A stretch of DNA of 64,000 bases from Macrolepiota albuminosa (lineage: Eukaryota > Basidiomycota > Agaricomycetes > Agaricales > Agaricaceae): NCBI GenBank assembly GCA_027475525.1, contig JAMWFC010000017.1, positions 62,001 to 126,000 on the forward strand, in the 5' to 3' direction. The notes below the pieces were generated by a model that had not been told where the DNA came from, did not search any database, and saw nothing but the letters and a program-made list of their open reading frames with translations. Position numbers and translations under genes: made by a program. Within the stretch, counting starts at the first letter, position 1, and the number at the start of each line of letters is the position of its first letter. Shown here piece by piece: positions 1 through 11,388 of the stretch.

Positions 1-44
1 ACGATTTAAAATCACAAGTACCCTTCCGACTTCTGCCAAGGATG
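1..44 (+). repeat. 44-bp direct repeat, left copy
   Basis: About 41 of 44 bases match 4103-4146. There, the repeat ends on the ATG of the FAD-oxidase gene; here it also ends in an ATG (42-44), but the sequence after it is unrelated. The window begins inside or at the edge of the repeat, so its leftward extent is unknown. Confidence 0.75.
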
Positions 45-193
45 GGAGCGTTGGCCTGAACGAGATACTAATTGACGTTGTGTGTTAGTGTAGTGTAGCT
101 ACCCCGTAGAATGTATGGACAGAATTCGTATGTCTTTTGACTGACATGAGGTTCCTTTTGCGTGAGGAAATCGGTAATTTATTATCTATCTCG

Positions 194-1754
194 TTACGCA
201 TAAGGTAGAGCAAACAGATGCCCTTGTGCATGAGATAGATATACTACGCCATATCTGTCTTCGATTGCCACGGAATAGATTTCTGCCAAGTCAATGTAAC
301 AAGGAACGTCAAGCGTACGAATATGGACGGCTGGTGGGTCCGAGTCACATTGCAGGAGACACAGCTGAGGGCTTTGGTCGGCGTGATACATAACAAGGAC
401 TGTATATATCCCAGAATGACTTGAAGCCAACAGCAAAGGTGCAGAATAGTCACAATAGTGGGACCCAACCTTGCCCTCCATTTCAATCGTCTTTCCATAC
501 TCGATGCTACGAGGTGTGCGCGTATGAATTTGCTCGAGGGGCCAGGAGGATACGTAGGTGAGTCCAGCCAATACTTCTGTATTCACGACGCGGAGATTGT
601 GGAATCCGAATGGTGATAGCTTTGATTCTGTGATCTCTGTGTCAAGACCTTCCGAGAGATCGGAGATGACCAGTCGTGCGGCGAGCTCAATGGCAGGTTC
701 TGTCCAACTAGGGTTTTCCCCTGATGAGAGTTTGTCGACTGGGCAGCGGTAGATATTGTAAATTTCATGACCTGTATAACGGTCGTTCCATGCACTTATT
801 ATGAAAAGTCTTTTGTTGACGACTGAAAAAGAGATGGATGGGTTGTTCTCCATAGGTACGAATTAGTCTTTGATGATGTGTGGTAGATTAAGATATTTAC
901 CGCCAGCTCTACAGGGACTATTGGGACCTCGACAGATAACTTTTGCGTGAAATCCATGATATGGATGAAAGACCTCCCATCGTCACCATCGCAACGAAGA
1001 CCGACTAGATTTGGAGCAACAAACAAACATCCGTTCAGATATTGAGACGGAGGATCTGTCAAAAGGAGTTCTCGGACACTCAGAATTTCTCCAGCCTCGT
1101 ACTCGATAGAGATAACTTTTAATAGTATTCTGAAGCGAGTGGTCAGCGATGGATACCCGCTCGTAATGTTTTGCACCTACCTATCCAGAACGACTATAGC
1201 TGCAATCAAATGGTTTCCAGAGTCATCAAAATGCGCACGGCGTCTTATTACACCAACATAGATCCTTTGTAGCGGCATCTGACCATTGCTATCACAAATA
1301 AGGATTTGCTCCTGTTTTCTGAGATACAACACTACAAAAGGCGTCGTCGGTATAGCAGCGAGGATGGTAGCCGGTTCTTCGTTTTCCATATGCGAATACT
1401 GAGTTATTCTGACCGATCGTGCAATACGAGGCCTTTCTAGGCCCCAGTTTCGTTCTAATTTATTGGTATGACGAGCCACACGCCGTAGTCCGCCGATAGT
1501 CATTTGAGAAAGATCAGTACCGATAGGGCAAGCCAAATTCCGAGTCTTTCCAGTCCTTTCCAGGACATCTATCCACAGGAATCTCGAGTCCGCTAGTTGT
1601 CGTAGGGAAGAACAAACCTTTGAAGAAGAGGTCAGTTTGTTGCATCTGGGTACGAGGTTTGGAATAAAGTTACAGAAACAAAGGAAAGGACATGGGATAA
1701 GTCAAGGTGGGAGCAAATCCTAATCAGAACGTCGAAAGGGATGCCTTGAAGCAT
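194..1754 (-). CDS. F-box protein of basidiomycete type
   Basis: Likely an SCF ubiquitin-ligase substrate adaptor of the large, variable F-box family of mushrooms. The ATG at 1754-1752 opens an F-box-like segment (residues about 1-45: MLQGIPFDVL, then SHLDLSHVLSFVSV and SSLRQLADSRFLW). An intron with GT-AG ends splits this motif. The remaining roughly 400 residues have beta-strand-like repeats, as in propeller-type C-terminal domains of such proteins, but I see no catalytic motif. Further short introns join the exons near 1177 and 853, and the stop is at 196-194. The target is unknown. Confident on gene and F-box, less so on exact exon ends. Confidence 0.7.
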
Positions 1755-2640
1755 GAATTGGACAAGTCTGGAGATAAGATCCCACAAGAGATTAGATTGA
1801 AATCTACCCCGACCACTAAAAAATATCAGTGGCGGTGGTGAATGGTAGTCAAAACTATGTTTTTACGCAGGTGTGACTGACTGGTACTATCACGTGCGTC
1901 TAGGTGAGGGTCGCAGGTGAGACATGCCCCAAGGGAGTCTCACTTCGACGACCACTCTCTAGGTAAGTGGCATAATGTGAAGGGAGTGTCACTAAGATGA
2001 CCGCGAGCTAGGTAACGTAACGAATATATTTGTACCTACCCACCTCACCTCTCCCCATGTATTATTTTAATTATGTTTTTCGCACTCATATATATATTCA
2101 GCTCAGAGTTGGGACAGGCCGTGTGCGGCCCTCCCGAGATTTCGCTCCGACTTCACCGGTAAAAAAGTCCCTTTCATAAGCACAGTCATTGGACTAAGAA
2201 AGCCTCATCTCAATACTCAGAAAGATTACAAACTCATAACCGTAAAAGGTAATAGGAGCGTCCTTGTAACGTTTTGCCTAAAATGAAACACGTCGGAATT
2301 GCACTCGACGAACCAGTTGGACTACTGTAGCGTGTCACGATCTGCAAAGGTGTTCCCTATGTGCAAAATGCAATGCTCAACTGAGTGTGTTCAGCTGTTA
2401 AGTCCAGGAAAAATCTCATAGCTACATATAATGTATTTCAAGCGTTCCTTGTAGTTTTTGAGAGAGATAATTGAGAACTAAAAATGTGGTAGGCGCAAGA
2501 GTGCAAAATCAGAGGGAGGTTTGTCACTAACCGGAGCTCGGTCAAGTGAATCAAGATTGACTGTGAAAAATCTAACTACACAAAATGTTTCCATACATAT
2601 CAAATGGCTTGGAATTCACATTCCGAAGTATATTGGGGAG
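1755..2640. other. Intergenic, no gene seen
   Basis: Low-complexity and AT-rich stretches with only short random ORFs. It holds the promoter side of the minus-strand F-box gene. No RNA gene was recognised. Confidence 0.5.
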
Positions 2641-2792
2641 TAGAAAGCTCAGAGGAAGAGACATTCTTCAGGTCGATGAAAGAGAGTGTGACAGCTTGGG
2701 GGCAGTTGAAGTTCCGCATATGGCTGGAACGGCATAGCCAAAATGCGCACTAGCGCCATGACACTCCACTTGTTTTTCAACATTCTGCTGAA

Positions 2793-3370
2793 ATGGTTCA
2801 CGCTGCCGTCTACTGCAATACTGTTCACCCTGACACTGAGGCTCTCATACAAGAGGCCTGTAAAGACTTGGAGAATGAGGTCTTTTCTACTGCAATACTG
2901 TTCACCCTGACACTGAGGCTCTCATACAAGAGGCCTGTAAAGACTTGGAGAATGAGGTCTTTTTATTTGTTACCAAGGCAGCTCAACATTATAAAGTTCC
3001 ATACCACACTTTATGGCGTCGATATAATGGCCTCGCCGCACCTAAAACTGAAGCACACAAGAACCAACTACTTCTTACTCCTGCACAGGAAGAGGCACTT
3101 GTTGAGTGGATTAAATACCTCAGAGTGACAGGCCACCCTGTCAGCAAAAAAACTCTTCGTCCTAAAGTGGAGGGCCTGCTTTCAGAGGCTCGGCAAAGTC
3201 CCATCTCGAAGTCCTGGGTTCGAAGATTCCTCGCCCATCACCCAGAGATAAAGTTAGGACAAAGTAGCGGTCTTCCCTCCTGCTCCTGTACATTTCTCGA
3301 CCCCAGGCATTCCCACAAGTTATTCTACTGGTTCGTCCATGGTACAGCACTCAGCCTACTATTTCATTAA
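2793..3370 (+). pseudogene. pogo/Tc1-type transposase N-terminal fragment
   Basis: The reading frame from 2945 encodes a CENP-B/pogo-type DNA-binding region: a psq-like helix-turn-helix around KVPYHTLWRRYNG, then a Tc5/CENPB-type HTH with EEALVEWIKYL and SKSWVRRFLAHHPE. This is the N-terminal half of fungal Fot/pogo transposases. The DDE catalytic half is missing; no DDE motif follows before unrelated sequence. The 5' part reads VHAAVYCNTVHPDTEALIQ in another frame because a 77-bp tandem duplication, not a multiple of three, shifts the frame. It is a dead relic. The element's ends were not found with confidence. Confidence 0.7.
2809..2963 (+). repeat. 77-bp tandem duplication inside the pogo relic
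   Basis: The stretch from 2809 recurs exactly or nearly so from 2886. The period is 77 bp, so the duplication shifts the transposase frame. Near-identity of the copies suggests a recent slip or repair event. Confidence 0.9.
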
Positions 3371-4102
3371 TTCCTTACATGCTCATAACAGTACTTACTA
3401 TAGTAGATTTTGTCAATAGAAGCATTGATTCATTGACAGATAAGGTGTACACATGGTTACTAATGCCTGGCTTGTGCGCGATGCACCATCTAGCGTCCAA
3501 GGCAAGTCGAGTGGAGCTAGAATTGGGACTGTGACCCGGTGTGACGGATTTTGCACTTCCCGGTGCTTTTGGTACCTCTCACTCGGTCATCGACCGACAC
3601 AACTTATGCAATAGAAAACTCCAAACAAAAATTACTAGTCCGTAGCCAAGATGCATATTGAGATGACCTGAAAGTTTGAAGGCCATACACATCGAGGACA
3701 AGCCTACAGAAAAAAATGGCTAAAATTTGCATTTCCCGGCACATGACAGTACCTGTCCCATTAGAACAAACATCGTTACTATACTGTGACCCGTTACGCA
3801 GAGTGGAGGAGGCTCTGGTACTGCCAGTCATTTTCCATAGCGGGAACCCGAACCGCTACAGTCCTTATTTGGTCACTCGCATTATCTCACGCTGGGCTAG
3901 CCTCAGCTTCCACTAAGCGCTGAGCGGCATGCCATTCAAAATTCTGATTTGGTTGCCTAACTCAAGCAAGGCTCGCACGAAGAAAGGCTGCACGTGGTGC
4001 CACTAATACCATCAAACGACAGGTCATATCGTGCTTCAGTCAAACCTCAAACAGCACTTGCATGTTTACATGGTCGTTTGGGAATTCTCTGCTGATTTGA
4101 TA
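3371..4102. other. Intergenic, no gene seen
   Basis: No supported ORF. Two short related patches carrying CTGTGACCCG lie near 3526 and 3784. It may include the degraded right side of the pogo relic. Confidence 0.45.
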
Positions 4103-4146
4103 ACGATTTAAAATCACAAGTACTCTTCCGACTTCTTCCAAAGATG
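4103..4146 (+). repeat. 44-bp direct repeat, right copy
   Basis: Matches positions 1-44 with about three differences. It covers the bases just upstream of, and including, the likely oxidase start codon at 4144. Confidence 0.75.
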
Positions 4147-6750
4147 CACTTTTTCTATTTTTTGGGCCACTTGCTCCTAGGTAAGCTTCTTATTCTTCCT
4201 GTGGTCCAATCTGGTGGAGTTTCGTGAGTTAAACATCGTATGCTTCCCGTTCAGGGCCTTGGAGGTTGCAGACGCCTTTGACGGAGTATATTACGCCCAG
4301 GTATATTGCTTCTCGCCCCGATAGTGTTCGGTCAGAATGCTTAGGTTTGTGGTCCCTTTGAGCGCGCTGAGCTTGGCAAATTTAGCAAAAGGTTCGTGGA
4401 GGCATTGGTTTGCATTACCATCTCTCCGATCGTCACTTTTATACTAGGTGAACCCTACAATACGTTCGATGGCCCCGGCTTTCCTGCGTGCAACAGCGTC
4501 CTCAAGGTCTTTCGACCTTCAACGGTCGACGAGATGCAAAGAATTGTGAAAGATGCAGTTAGACAGGGACGGTCAGTGAGAGCCAGTGGTGTACGTTTGT
4601 TGCGATGGTTACCTGCCACATATTGACCGTCACCCCATCATTAGAATGGACATATGTGGTGTGAGTTTCCAATCCTGTCCAACAATTTTACGAGTCCGTA
4701 CTAACGAAGATGTAGATGATACAATGTGCTCTGACGATCCTAACACTATAATCATCAAGACGGATGCCGTCAATGGAATTTCCGACCTTGTTCTTCAAGA
4801 TGGCGTGGGCAGTGTTGTTGTTGAGGCGGGCGTTACATTTCCCCAAGTGTATGCACGATTTTTAATGAACCATTGCGATACCCTGATATTCTCAGCGCTG
4901 ATTGGCTCCACTCTCGAGGTGCCTCACTAGGTTATACGCTCGGTAAGCCTTTCCTTCTTTTTGAAGCCCCTTGTGATTCATGGTCGACCAGTCAACTGGA
5001 ACATTACTGTCGGTATGCGTTTTGCATGGCTTGTTTAGTCCGCGTGTCCTCATGGGTCAGCAAGCTGGCGCTATGGCAATGGGCGCTCATCGTTCCTCGC
5101 TACGAGAGGATTCGCAGGTTTCCAGCGCGGCTTTAGCATTTGACGTCATTAATGGAAATGGTATCAAACCTCTCGATTGTCGTCAGCCATAGCTGAAAAA
5201 AAGTCACAGGTGATCTCGTTCACTTGGAGAAGGACCAAACCAACGACACGTGGCTATCAGCGACCACTTCATTGGGACTCCTTGGTGTAATTGCTAGAGT
5301 TAAACTTCAAGTCCTCGCCGATTTCAAAGTTTATGCCGATCAAACCGTTCTTGATGAAGACCACGTTTTGAATGGAGACATCTACGCTCAAATATCACCA
5401 TATGTGACTGCAAACTATTGGGTATGTGTATCAGTTGTGCACATGTTTTTCATCCTGATGAAACGTCCATGTCTAGTGGTGGCCAGGTATACAGTTCCCT
5501 TGCCGACCATACGGCACTCCATCTTATCACCTTTTTCTAGGTCAAAAGAAGTTCCACTTGAGGACTTATGGTGTAGCCCCTATCACACACCCAGGGAACG
5601 CGTTCCAGGTAGTCGTCTTTTAGTTTATAACTTGCTCAATGTACTCATGCACTTTGCTAGTCCACTTTTTCGGTGACGGGTACAGAAGCAGCTTTGGCTC
5701 TCGATCTTTTGAACAGTGGACAGAATTTGAGTTTTCCTAACTTTGTGACTGAAAGGATTTTCTTCGACCTTTGGAGTCCACCAAACTTTCATGGTACGTT
5801 GTTCGTGCGATTTGAGAGCTTTGCTTTACAGTTTCCGACACATCAGACAAACATACTAACTTGCCGCTCCTATCATGGCCTGTGCATGGATATGCTTATG
5901 ACGTACTCATCGGTGGCTTATACCCAGGCTCGAAGCCGGAATGGGATTATGGGCTCAGAGGGAAAACGCTTGAGTTTGCGGTTCCCGTCACTCAGGCTAA
6001 TGCATTGCTGAAGCGCATTCGAGAACTTTTCGATCAAGCAGCAGCTGGTGGCAAGGCAGTGACCTCAACATACCGCAGGTGAGATCATGAGATACTGCAC
6101 TTTCCTACGTTCCTGACACTCTTCTATCAGCGGAATCAATATCAAGGTTGGAACATGTCATCATTACACTGGACGTTGACTTGAAATATAAGATTATGTA
6201 GTTTGGCAAACCATTTGATAGCTTCCTGGGACAGACCACTGAAAGAGTGGGAAATAGGACTGCTGACTGGTCCAAAGTAGGTTATTGCCTTTGTTCTATC
6301 CATGCAATGCTTGATTCATGATTCTTTCAGGGAGCTATTATGTTTGATTTTCCATCCTTTTTACCGACTACAGGTGACCACCATCGCTACAATGAAGAGT
6401 GGTGTGCAAGGTTTTTCCTTCATTCAACATTGCTCATTACTTAAGACGCAGGTATGCAACACTTGCAAAGACGTTGATCGATGAGGTCTGTGATGTGAGA
6501 AATTATTGGGTTACCGCATATTCCTGATACCAGTTTGCAGTTTCCTGTCCGGCCCCATTGGACAAAGAACACCAGAGATATCTTCAGACAGGCAGTCAAG
6601 AACTTCGATCAAGATGTGCGTTTACACATACTTCAGCGAAACCCTCTCATAATTCTTTCAGAGCCTACAAAGGTTTGCTAAAGTCCGGGAACAATTCGAT
6701 CCTAGGAAGACATTTAAGAGTATTGTCGGAGAGATCATTGGCGTTGTATA
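4144..6750 (+). CDS. FAD-linked oxidoreductase, sugar-lactone-oxidase-like
   Basis: Resembles fungal D-arabinono/L-gulono-1,4-lactone oxidase-like flavoenzymes, which oxidise a lactone or sugar with FAD and oxygen. The start at 4144 gives a hydrophobic N-terminus (MHFFYFLGHLLL), then PWRLQTPLTEYITPRM and a second hydrophobic stretch, so secretion or membrane anchoring is likely. The FAD-binding type-4 domain shows FRPSTVDEMQRIV, SGNGHMWYDT (the GxGH His position), VVVEAGVTF, GAHRSSLRED and TTSLGLLGVIARV. The C-terminus carries the ALO-type ending with RPHWTKNT and FDPRKTFKS. About twelve short introns are needed, including a 10-nt exon at 5477-5486. One join near 5203 requires a weak AAG acceptor after a run of seven A; the nearer CAG/TAG acceptors would break the frame. 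The substrate is not determinable. Confidence 0.75.
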
Positions 6751-6816
6751 GAGAACCCTTTATGGCATTAGCTCCCGTTGTAGAAACTGCAAATCCTCAT
6801 CCCTGATCGCAAGATC

Positions 6817-7874
6817 TATGGTGCAGGTCATCTAGTCACCACAAAAGTGTGACAGCGGCAAAATTGGCTGAGGCCAATTTTTTTTTTTTTCAAATTTGCC
6901 ATGTAAGCACCTCAAAACCGTGTATTTCTGGGCAGCACATAGTTTAGAACAAGAAATTTGAATTTCTGTCTATGTTACACATGAAATAACATCAAAAAAG
7001 AAGTACCTCTGTATTGCGGCAGCTTGAGCTCGTGCCCAGGCCTTGAAAGTGAGGCAAAGAACATCTTCAATGCCTGCCATTGATGCTGAGCCTGATCTTC
7101 CATGCTCACAAGGCTCATTGCTGATCGTCATCAGCTCAGATTCCGAGTCTGAAACAGTATATCAAGGAAGAGTCAATCATTACGGCACGACAAGTGATGA
7201 TGAGACAGACTTACAGGATGATTTAGATGATGGATTGGAGATTGTTAGTGAGTTCAGCGAGGAGGATGTTGCTGTAATGAAGAAAAATACCTTGTATGAG
7301 GATATTCAAGTGTCAAAGACAAAGAAAGAATGGAAAAAAGCAGAGGCAGTCCAGAGTCTGGGATATAATGGCCATTCAGAGAGAAACATCCGGTATCAGG
7401 CACAGAAAGCACGAGAATGACAAGAACTGCGAGAACAGACCAAAACTTCGTGAGTGACTAACTTTTGGAGGATATACAAGTCACAACAATTTGAAAGTGG
7501 GAACATCGCATGCAGAAGTGGATGGATGCTTATAGAGAAGGATTAGGTGCTCAGAATGCACAAGCAAAGGTAAAACAATTTGGTTCCACTAAGTATAAAT
7601 CCCATCGGCGTGTACCAGATACAGTTGCACAGACTTTCGATACATAGATTTAAAATTTCTGTTTTTGGAATTTCCTAATATAGTAATGGCAAAATTGACC
7701 CCTCTCAAAAAATATATATTTCTGTCAATTTTGACGCTATCAAAAATCTGTCTTGGGGTTTTGTTCCCCTCATGAAAAAGAACATTTTGGCAAGACAGAC
7801 AAGAAAAATATTATATTTTGGAGGAGCAATATTTTTTGTCACACTTTGGTGGTGACTAAGTGACCTGCACCATA
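6817..7874. mobile_element. Non-autonomous TIR DNA transposon, TA target site
   Basis: The 37-bp ends 6817-6853 and 7838-7874 are inverted repeats matching at 34 of 37 positions, starting TATGGTGCAGGTCA. Taking the outer TA as a target duplication leaves a 1054-bp element (6819-7872), typical of the Tc1/mariner/pogo insertion mode. Internally there is a T12 tract, AT-rich hairpin-like patches and one short ORF (7043-7420). No complete transposase is present. It sits between the oxidase stop and the AP-2 sigma start, so it probably supplies part of the latter's upstream region. Confidence 0.8.
7043..7420 (+). CDS. Short acidic ORF inside the TIR element
   Basis: Encodes 125 residues: a low-complexity acidic region (VISSDSESE, TSDDETDLQDDLDDGLE) followed by KKEWKKAEAVQSLGYNGHSERN and QAQKARE. 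I recall GYNGxS/AQKARE-like motifs from N-terminal regions of transposon-encoded proteins in mushroom genomes, so I infer an N-terminal remnant of a transposase left after internal deletion. An in-frame stop ends it, and related sequence (QELREQTKTS) continues directly after the stop, supporting truncation. Probably not functional. Confidence 0.4.
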   Translation: MKVRQRTSSMPAIDAEPDLPCSQGSLLIVISSDSESETVYQGRVNHYGTTSDDETDLQDDLDDGLEIVSEFSEEDVAVMKKNTLYEDIQVSKTKKEWKKAEAVQSLGYNGHSERNIRYQAQKARE

Positions 7875-7966
7875 CATACTCAAATATAATCGCTTTGCGC
7901 TTATGTGGTGATGCTTGTCAACGTACCTTTCGGCAAATATCATGTCGATCTCCAGTGTCATTTACC

Positions 7967-8658
7967 ATGATCAGATTTATTCTCGTCCAGGTGAACTTCA
8001 ACGCGATGGAGTATTGTCGAGCAAAAGAGTCTTAGTGTCATTACAGAATCGTCAAGGCAAGACAAGGCTGTCTAAATGGTATGTGCCATACGATGACGAT
8101 GAAAAAGTATAGTTTGAACCCATGTCTAGTTTCTTATGAAAGTCTATTGACTGCCCTACCAGGTTCGCCTTCGCGGTGAAGTACATCGATTAGTGGCGCC
8201 ACGAGATCAGAAATATCAATCAAACTTCGTAGAGGTACCCTTCTATCCAATCAAAGACTTAAGCGTCTGCACTAAACTTTTCTAGTTCCGTAACTACAAG
8301 ATCGTATACCGGCGTTACGCAGGACTCTTCTTCTGCCTCTGTGTTGATGCTAATGACAATGAGCTTGCATATCTTGAAGCTATTCACCTTTTCGTTGAGA
8401 TCTTGGGTACGTTCAAACTGCTGGATTACGTCATTTACCCCGTTGACCCTCGTAGATTCGTTCTTCGACAATGTGTGCGAGCTTGACTTGGTGTTCAACT
8501 TTTACAAAGTGTGCACAATAAACTGTGCACTGTCTTTCCTTCTCAATTCTTTTTAGGTGTATGCCATCCTCGATGAGATTTTCCTTGCCGGGGAGATTGA
8601 AGAGACGAGTAAAGAAGTTGTGTTGTCACGGCTGGAAGAGCTTGAAAAACTTGAGTAA
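7967..8658 (+). CDS. APS2: AP-2 adaptor complex subunit sigma
   Basis: Small subunit of the AP-2 clathrin adaptor, which sorts cargo with dileucine signals at the plasma membrane during endocytosis. Six exons (7967-7990, 8047-8106, 8163-8234, 8286-8406, 8456-8508, 8557-8658) join to a complete protein of about 143 residues, the usual size. It runs from [20 protein letters not shown] through [58 protein letters not shown] and [15 protein letters not shown] ending. This matches the sigma-adaptin (clathrin adaptor small chain) family along its entire length. All introns are GT-AG and 48-56 bp. Nothing is missing, so it is probably a functional housekeeping gene. Confidence 0.97.
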
Positions 8659-10166
8659 ACATGTAAGTCAGTATCAAGCCATCTAGCGCTCTGGTCTTAT
8701 TGCTTATGTCTTAGTTTTCTGATATGATAGTTATACTGCCCATATATGATACCCTTTTCCCACCATTTTCGCTGACATATTTAGTTCCGTCTCGATTGGC
8801 AAGGTCACATTCACTGCTAAGCTTCCGACCGTTTTTAAATCACTTAACTAACACGATAGAGAATTCAATCGTCCCGGACATTTTCCCATATAAGTCTGAC
8901 CATTCCGTTCTTTTTTGACCGTCTCTTCTGTTAACATTCAAGTTGCCATTGATGTAAGATTCATTGCTTCTGGATTCTGTCCTCGAGCGCTGCTGCTTCC
9001 ACGGTATATGTGTCTTTCTCACCTTGAAGATGTTTATTTGTTGAGCTTACTGTACAAGCTTGGTCAGAACCTTATTCCGCAATTCCTCAGTACACCTACG
9101 GCACAATCCCGATCTTTAGCTCCTTCAAGGCTGATAAATACACACAGATGTGACTATCATCGACCCAAGCCGCTTGCTTTTGCTGACTCTTTCGGTGGGA
9201 GTTTGAAGAAGCAATGGTTGGATGATAGCAAATTTACGACCTGAGAAGCGATTCTGCAGAATAACTCTTGGGTGGCATTGGTCTTTGTCAGTCTCAAGAT
9301 ATATCCTCTGTCCCTGTGAGTTATTCACCGCAAACGACTCAATATTAAAATAACTTACGTACACGCCGGCTGGATCATGTTGAAGATAAACTTTAATCGT
9401 GTTCCCTACTACTCTAAGCAGGTCCTTACCCAAACGGGCCGGATTTTCACGTCATTCATTGACTTCCTTGACAATCATATTTCTTCAGTTTCTCCGCTTA
9501 CGTTCTCCACTTACGGGAGCGCACGTGCTAGGCCTTCGGAAAAGGTGACGAGAAGTTCTCGAGATTTTTATCTTGTACATGTATTGACGACGACAGTCAC
9601 CAATAAACTCTCGCACAATAAAGTTTTAAACTCCCGGAACCACACGATAACCACATGGCTACCACGTGGATATCTAAGTTGGTAAAAAAGAACCGCTGCT
9701 TCAGGAATGTGTTACTAAGAAAGTTTAAAAGGGAGAGCTCGACGGGGAAGCTAAGCGGAAGACCTGCGAAATGGAGACTGCTTTAGACATTTCACTGACT
9801 AACCACGGTCAGATCGGATTCCTCTGTTCCGAAAAGTCTCCGTATGGTTTCCACGATTCTGATGCCCCCATTTAAATAGACATCGTAGTCTATTTCACCT
9901 TGACAATTTTGAACGCCGTTATTTTCTCTCTCTCGTCATCGACTTCCTTTTTTCCTGATTTTTTACAATCAAATTTTACCCCGTGAGTGGTGGTTGGTTC
10001 CTTGTGGTGGGAGATTTCTTGATCCATTTCTACCTAGCCGGTCAAAGCTTGAGCATTCGCTTCTTACGAATCTCTCAGTAGTCCTCAAGCGACAGCCTGT
10101 GAGTCTTCCTAAATTTCTTGGCCCGGTATACTTGACTCTTCAAGGTCAGGTTATGCGTCCGAGTAT
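8659..10166. other. Intergenic, one weak minus-strand ORF
   Basis: A minus-strand ORF at 9433-9125 (MGKDLLRVVGNTIKVYLQHD, ending SKRLGSMIVTSVCIYQP) contains a plausible in-frame 45-bp GT-AG intron at about 9311-9355. I do not recognise the product and found no convincing upstream exon. The rest is the terminator side of APS2 and the promoter of the downstream F-box gene. Confidence 0.3.
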
Positions 10167-11388
10167 ATGGAATTGACATTGGAGGCTTATCGCAACATTG
10201 TCAATTACCTTGAAAGCCGCCGGGACATAGCAACTCTCTGCAGGGTCTCAAAAGGCTTTCAATATGTCTGCGAACGTGCACTGTACAACACCCTCTATCT
10301 GCGTGAGATTGATAACACGATTACTATCTGCAACACCCTCGCTAAACAACCTCGGCTTTCTATTCTCGTCGATGCTCTTACAATCAGTATATCGGATGAC
10401 TACAACAATAGCGACGATGACACTGAAAATGGAATTCGGGACGATAACGATAGTCGAATGATACCCTTGCCTGATGCTTATTGGCCCACGATCTCGAGTG
10501 CGCTGCAAAAGGCAAAAAGGCTACGTTACCTGAATATCCATATAGATTATAATACAGATAAAGCCGTTGCATGGATCCTTGACGATTGTACTTTTCGGCT
10601 TCGACGATTTCATTGCGACCTAGATTGGGACTTCCACCTCGTCAAATTTCTCAATACCCAGGTTGACCTCAACGACCTCTACATACTGGATTATAATGAA
10701 ACCGGCTCCGTCACAATTAAAAATAAAGAATCATCTCCCTCCCCTTTCCTCAACACTAACTCGCTTCCTAATCTGGCGACCCTGGAGTGCACATTCTCAG
10801 AAGCTGCGATAGCTATAGTCCCGGGACGGCCTATTACCCACCTTAAGGCTTGCTTCTCGCGCTCCGATCTCTTCAAGAAGCGAGAAGAAATGACTCTCCT
10901 CTTTTCAAAGATAAAGCTCTCTACTCGGCACCTCCGTTCCCTTGATATCGGGGATTCCGCATATAGCGAGGCGTTCTCCATGGAAGTTCTTTCCTGCGTT
11001 GTCCGCTTTCAACCTACCATCAGCGATCTGCGCTACATTGGCACACTCGTTTTGCCAATCATGGGAAAAGAGGTACGCAACTTGCGTTCATTATGATCAC
11101 TTTATTTCTGATTCTGTACAATCTCTTATTTAGCGCCTGCAATTTTATAGCCTCTTGATGCGATTGCCTCACGTGCAATGCGTTGAAGTTGAGATATCCG
11201 AGTGGGTGCCTGCGCCTGCTTCGCCTCCTGCATTTCGTGCCTTGGCTAGTGAGATGCGCTTGTACACCCCGACTATCACGCGAGTAGTTTTTGTGAACGA
11301 TTTTGATCGGACGGTGGTCAATGCAGTTAACGGTGTTTATCGTGTTGAGACAGACATGAACACGGATCTGCTTTGGAGAGAAGTATAA
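10167..11388 (+). CDS. F-box-like protein
   Basis: The N-terminal F-box (residues about 2-45) is seen as LTLEAYRNIVNYLESRRDIA, LCRVSKGFQYVCERALYNTLYL. The rest is leucine-rich, reminiscent of divergent leucine-rich repeats (RLSILVDALTIS, LRYLNIHID, HLRSLDIGD), with an acidic loop NNSDDDTENGIRDDND. Two exons (10167-11072 and 11134-11388) flank a 61-bp GT-AG intron; the total is about 387 residues. The family suggests a role in SCF-type ubiquitination or a related scaffold, with unknown target. Start chosen at the ATG immediately before the F-box; an overlapping ORF upstream is out of frame. Confidence 0.75.

Noticed and set aside
3219..3240. GGTTCGAA as part of a tRNA T-arm
   Set aside because: It lies in the transposase reading frame and no acceptor stem or anticodon arm is found around it.
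2500..3557. AGTGCAAAATC at 2500 and its complement at about 3547-3557 as terminal inverted repeats of the pogo relic
   Set aside because: Only 11 bases match, flanks differ and no TA or other target duplication is evident.
9125..9433. Minus-strand ORF as a firm gene
   Set aside because: One plausible intron but no recognisable domain and no good upstream exon; kept only as a note in the gap entry.
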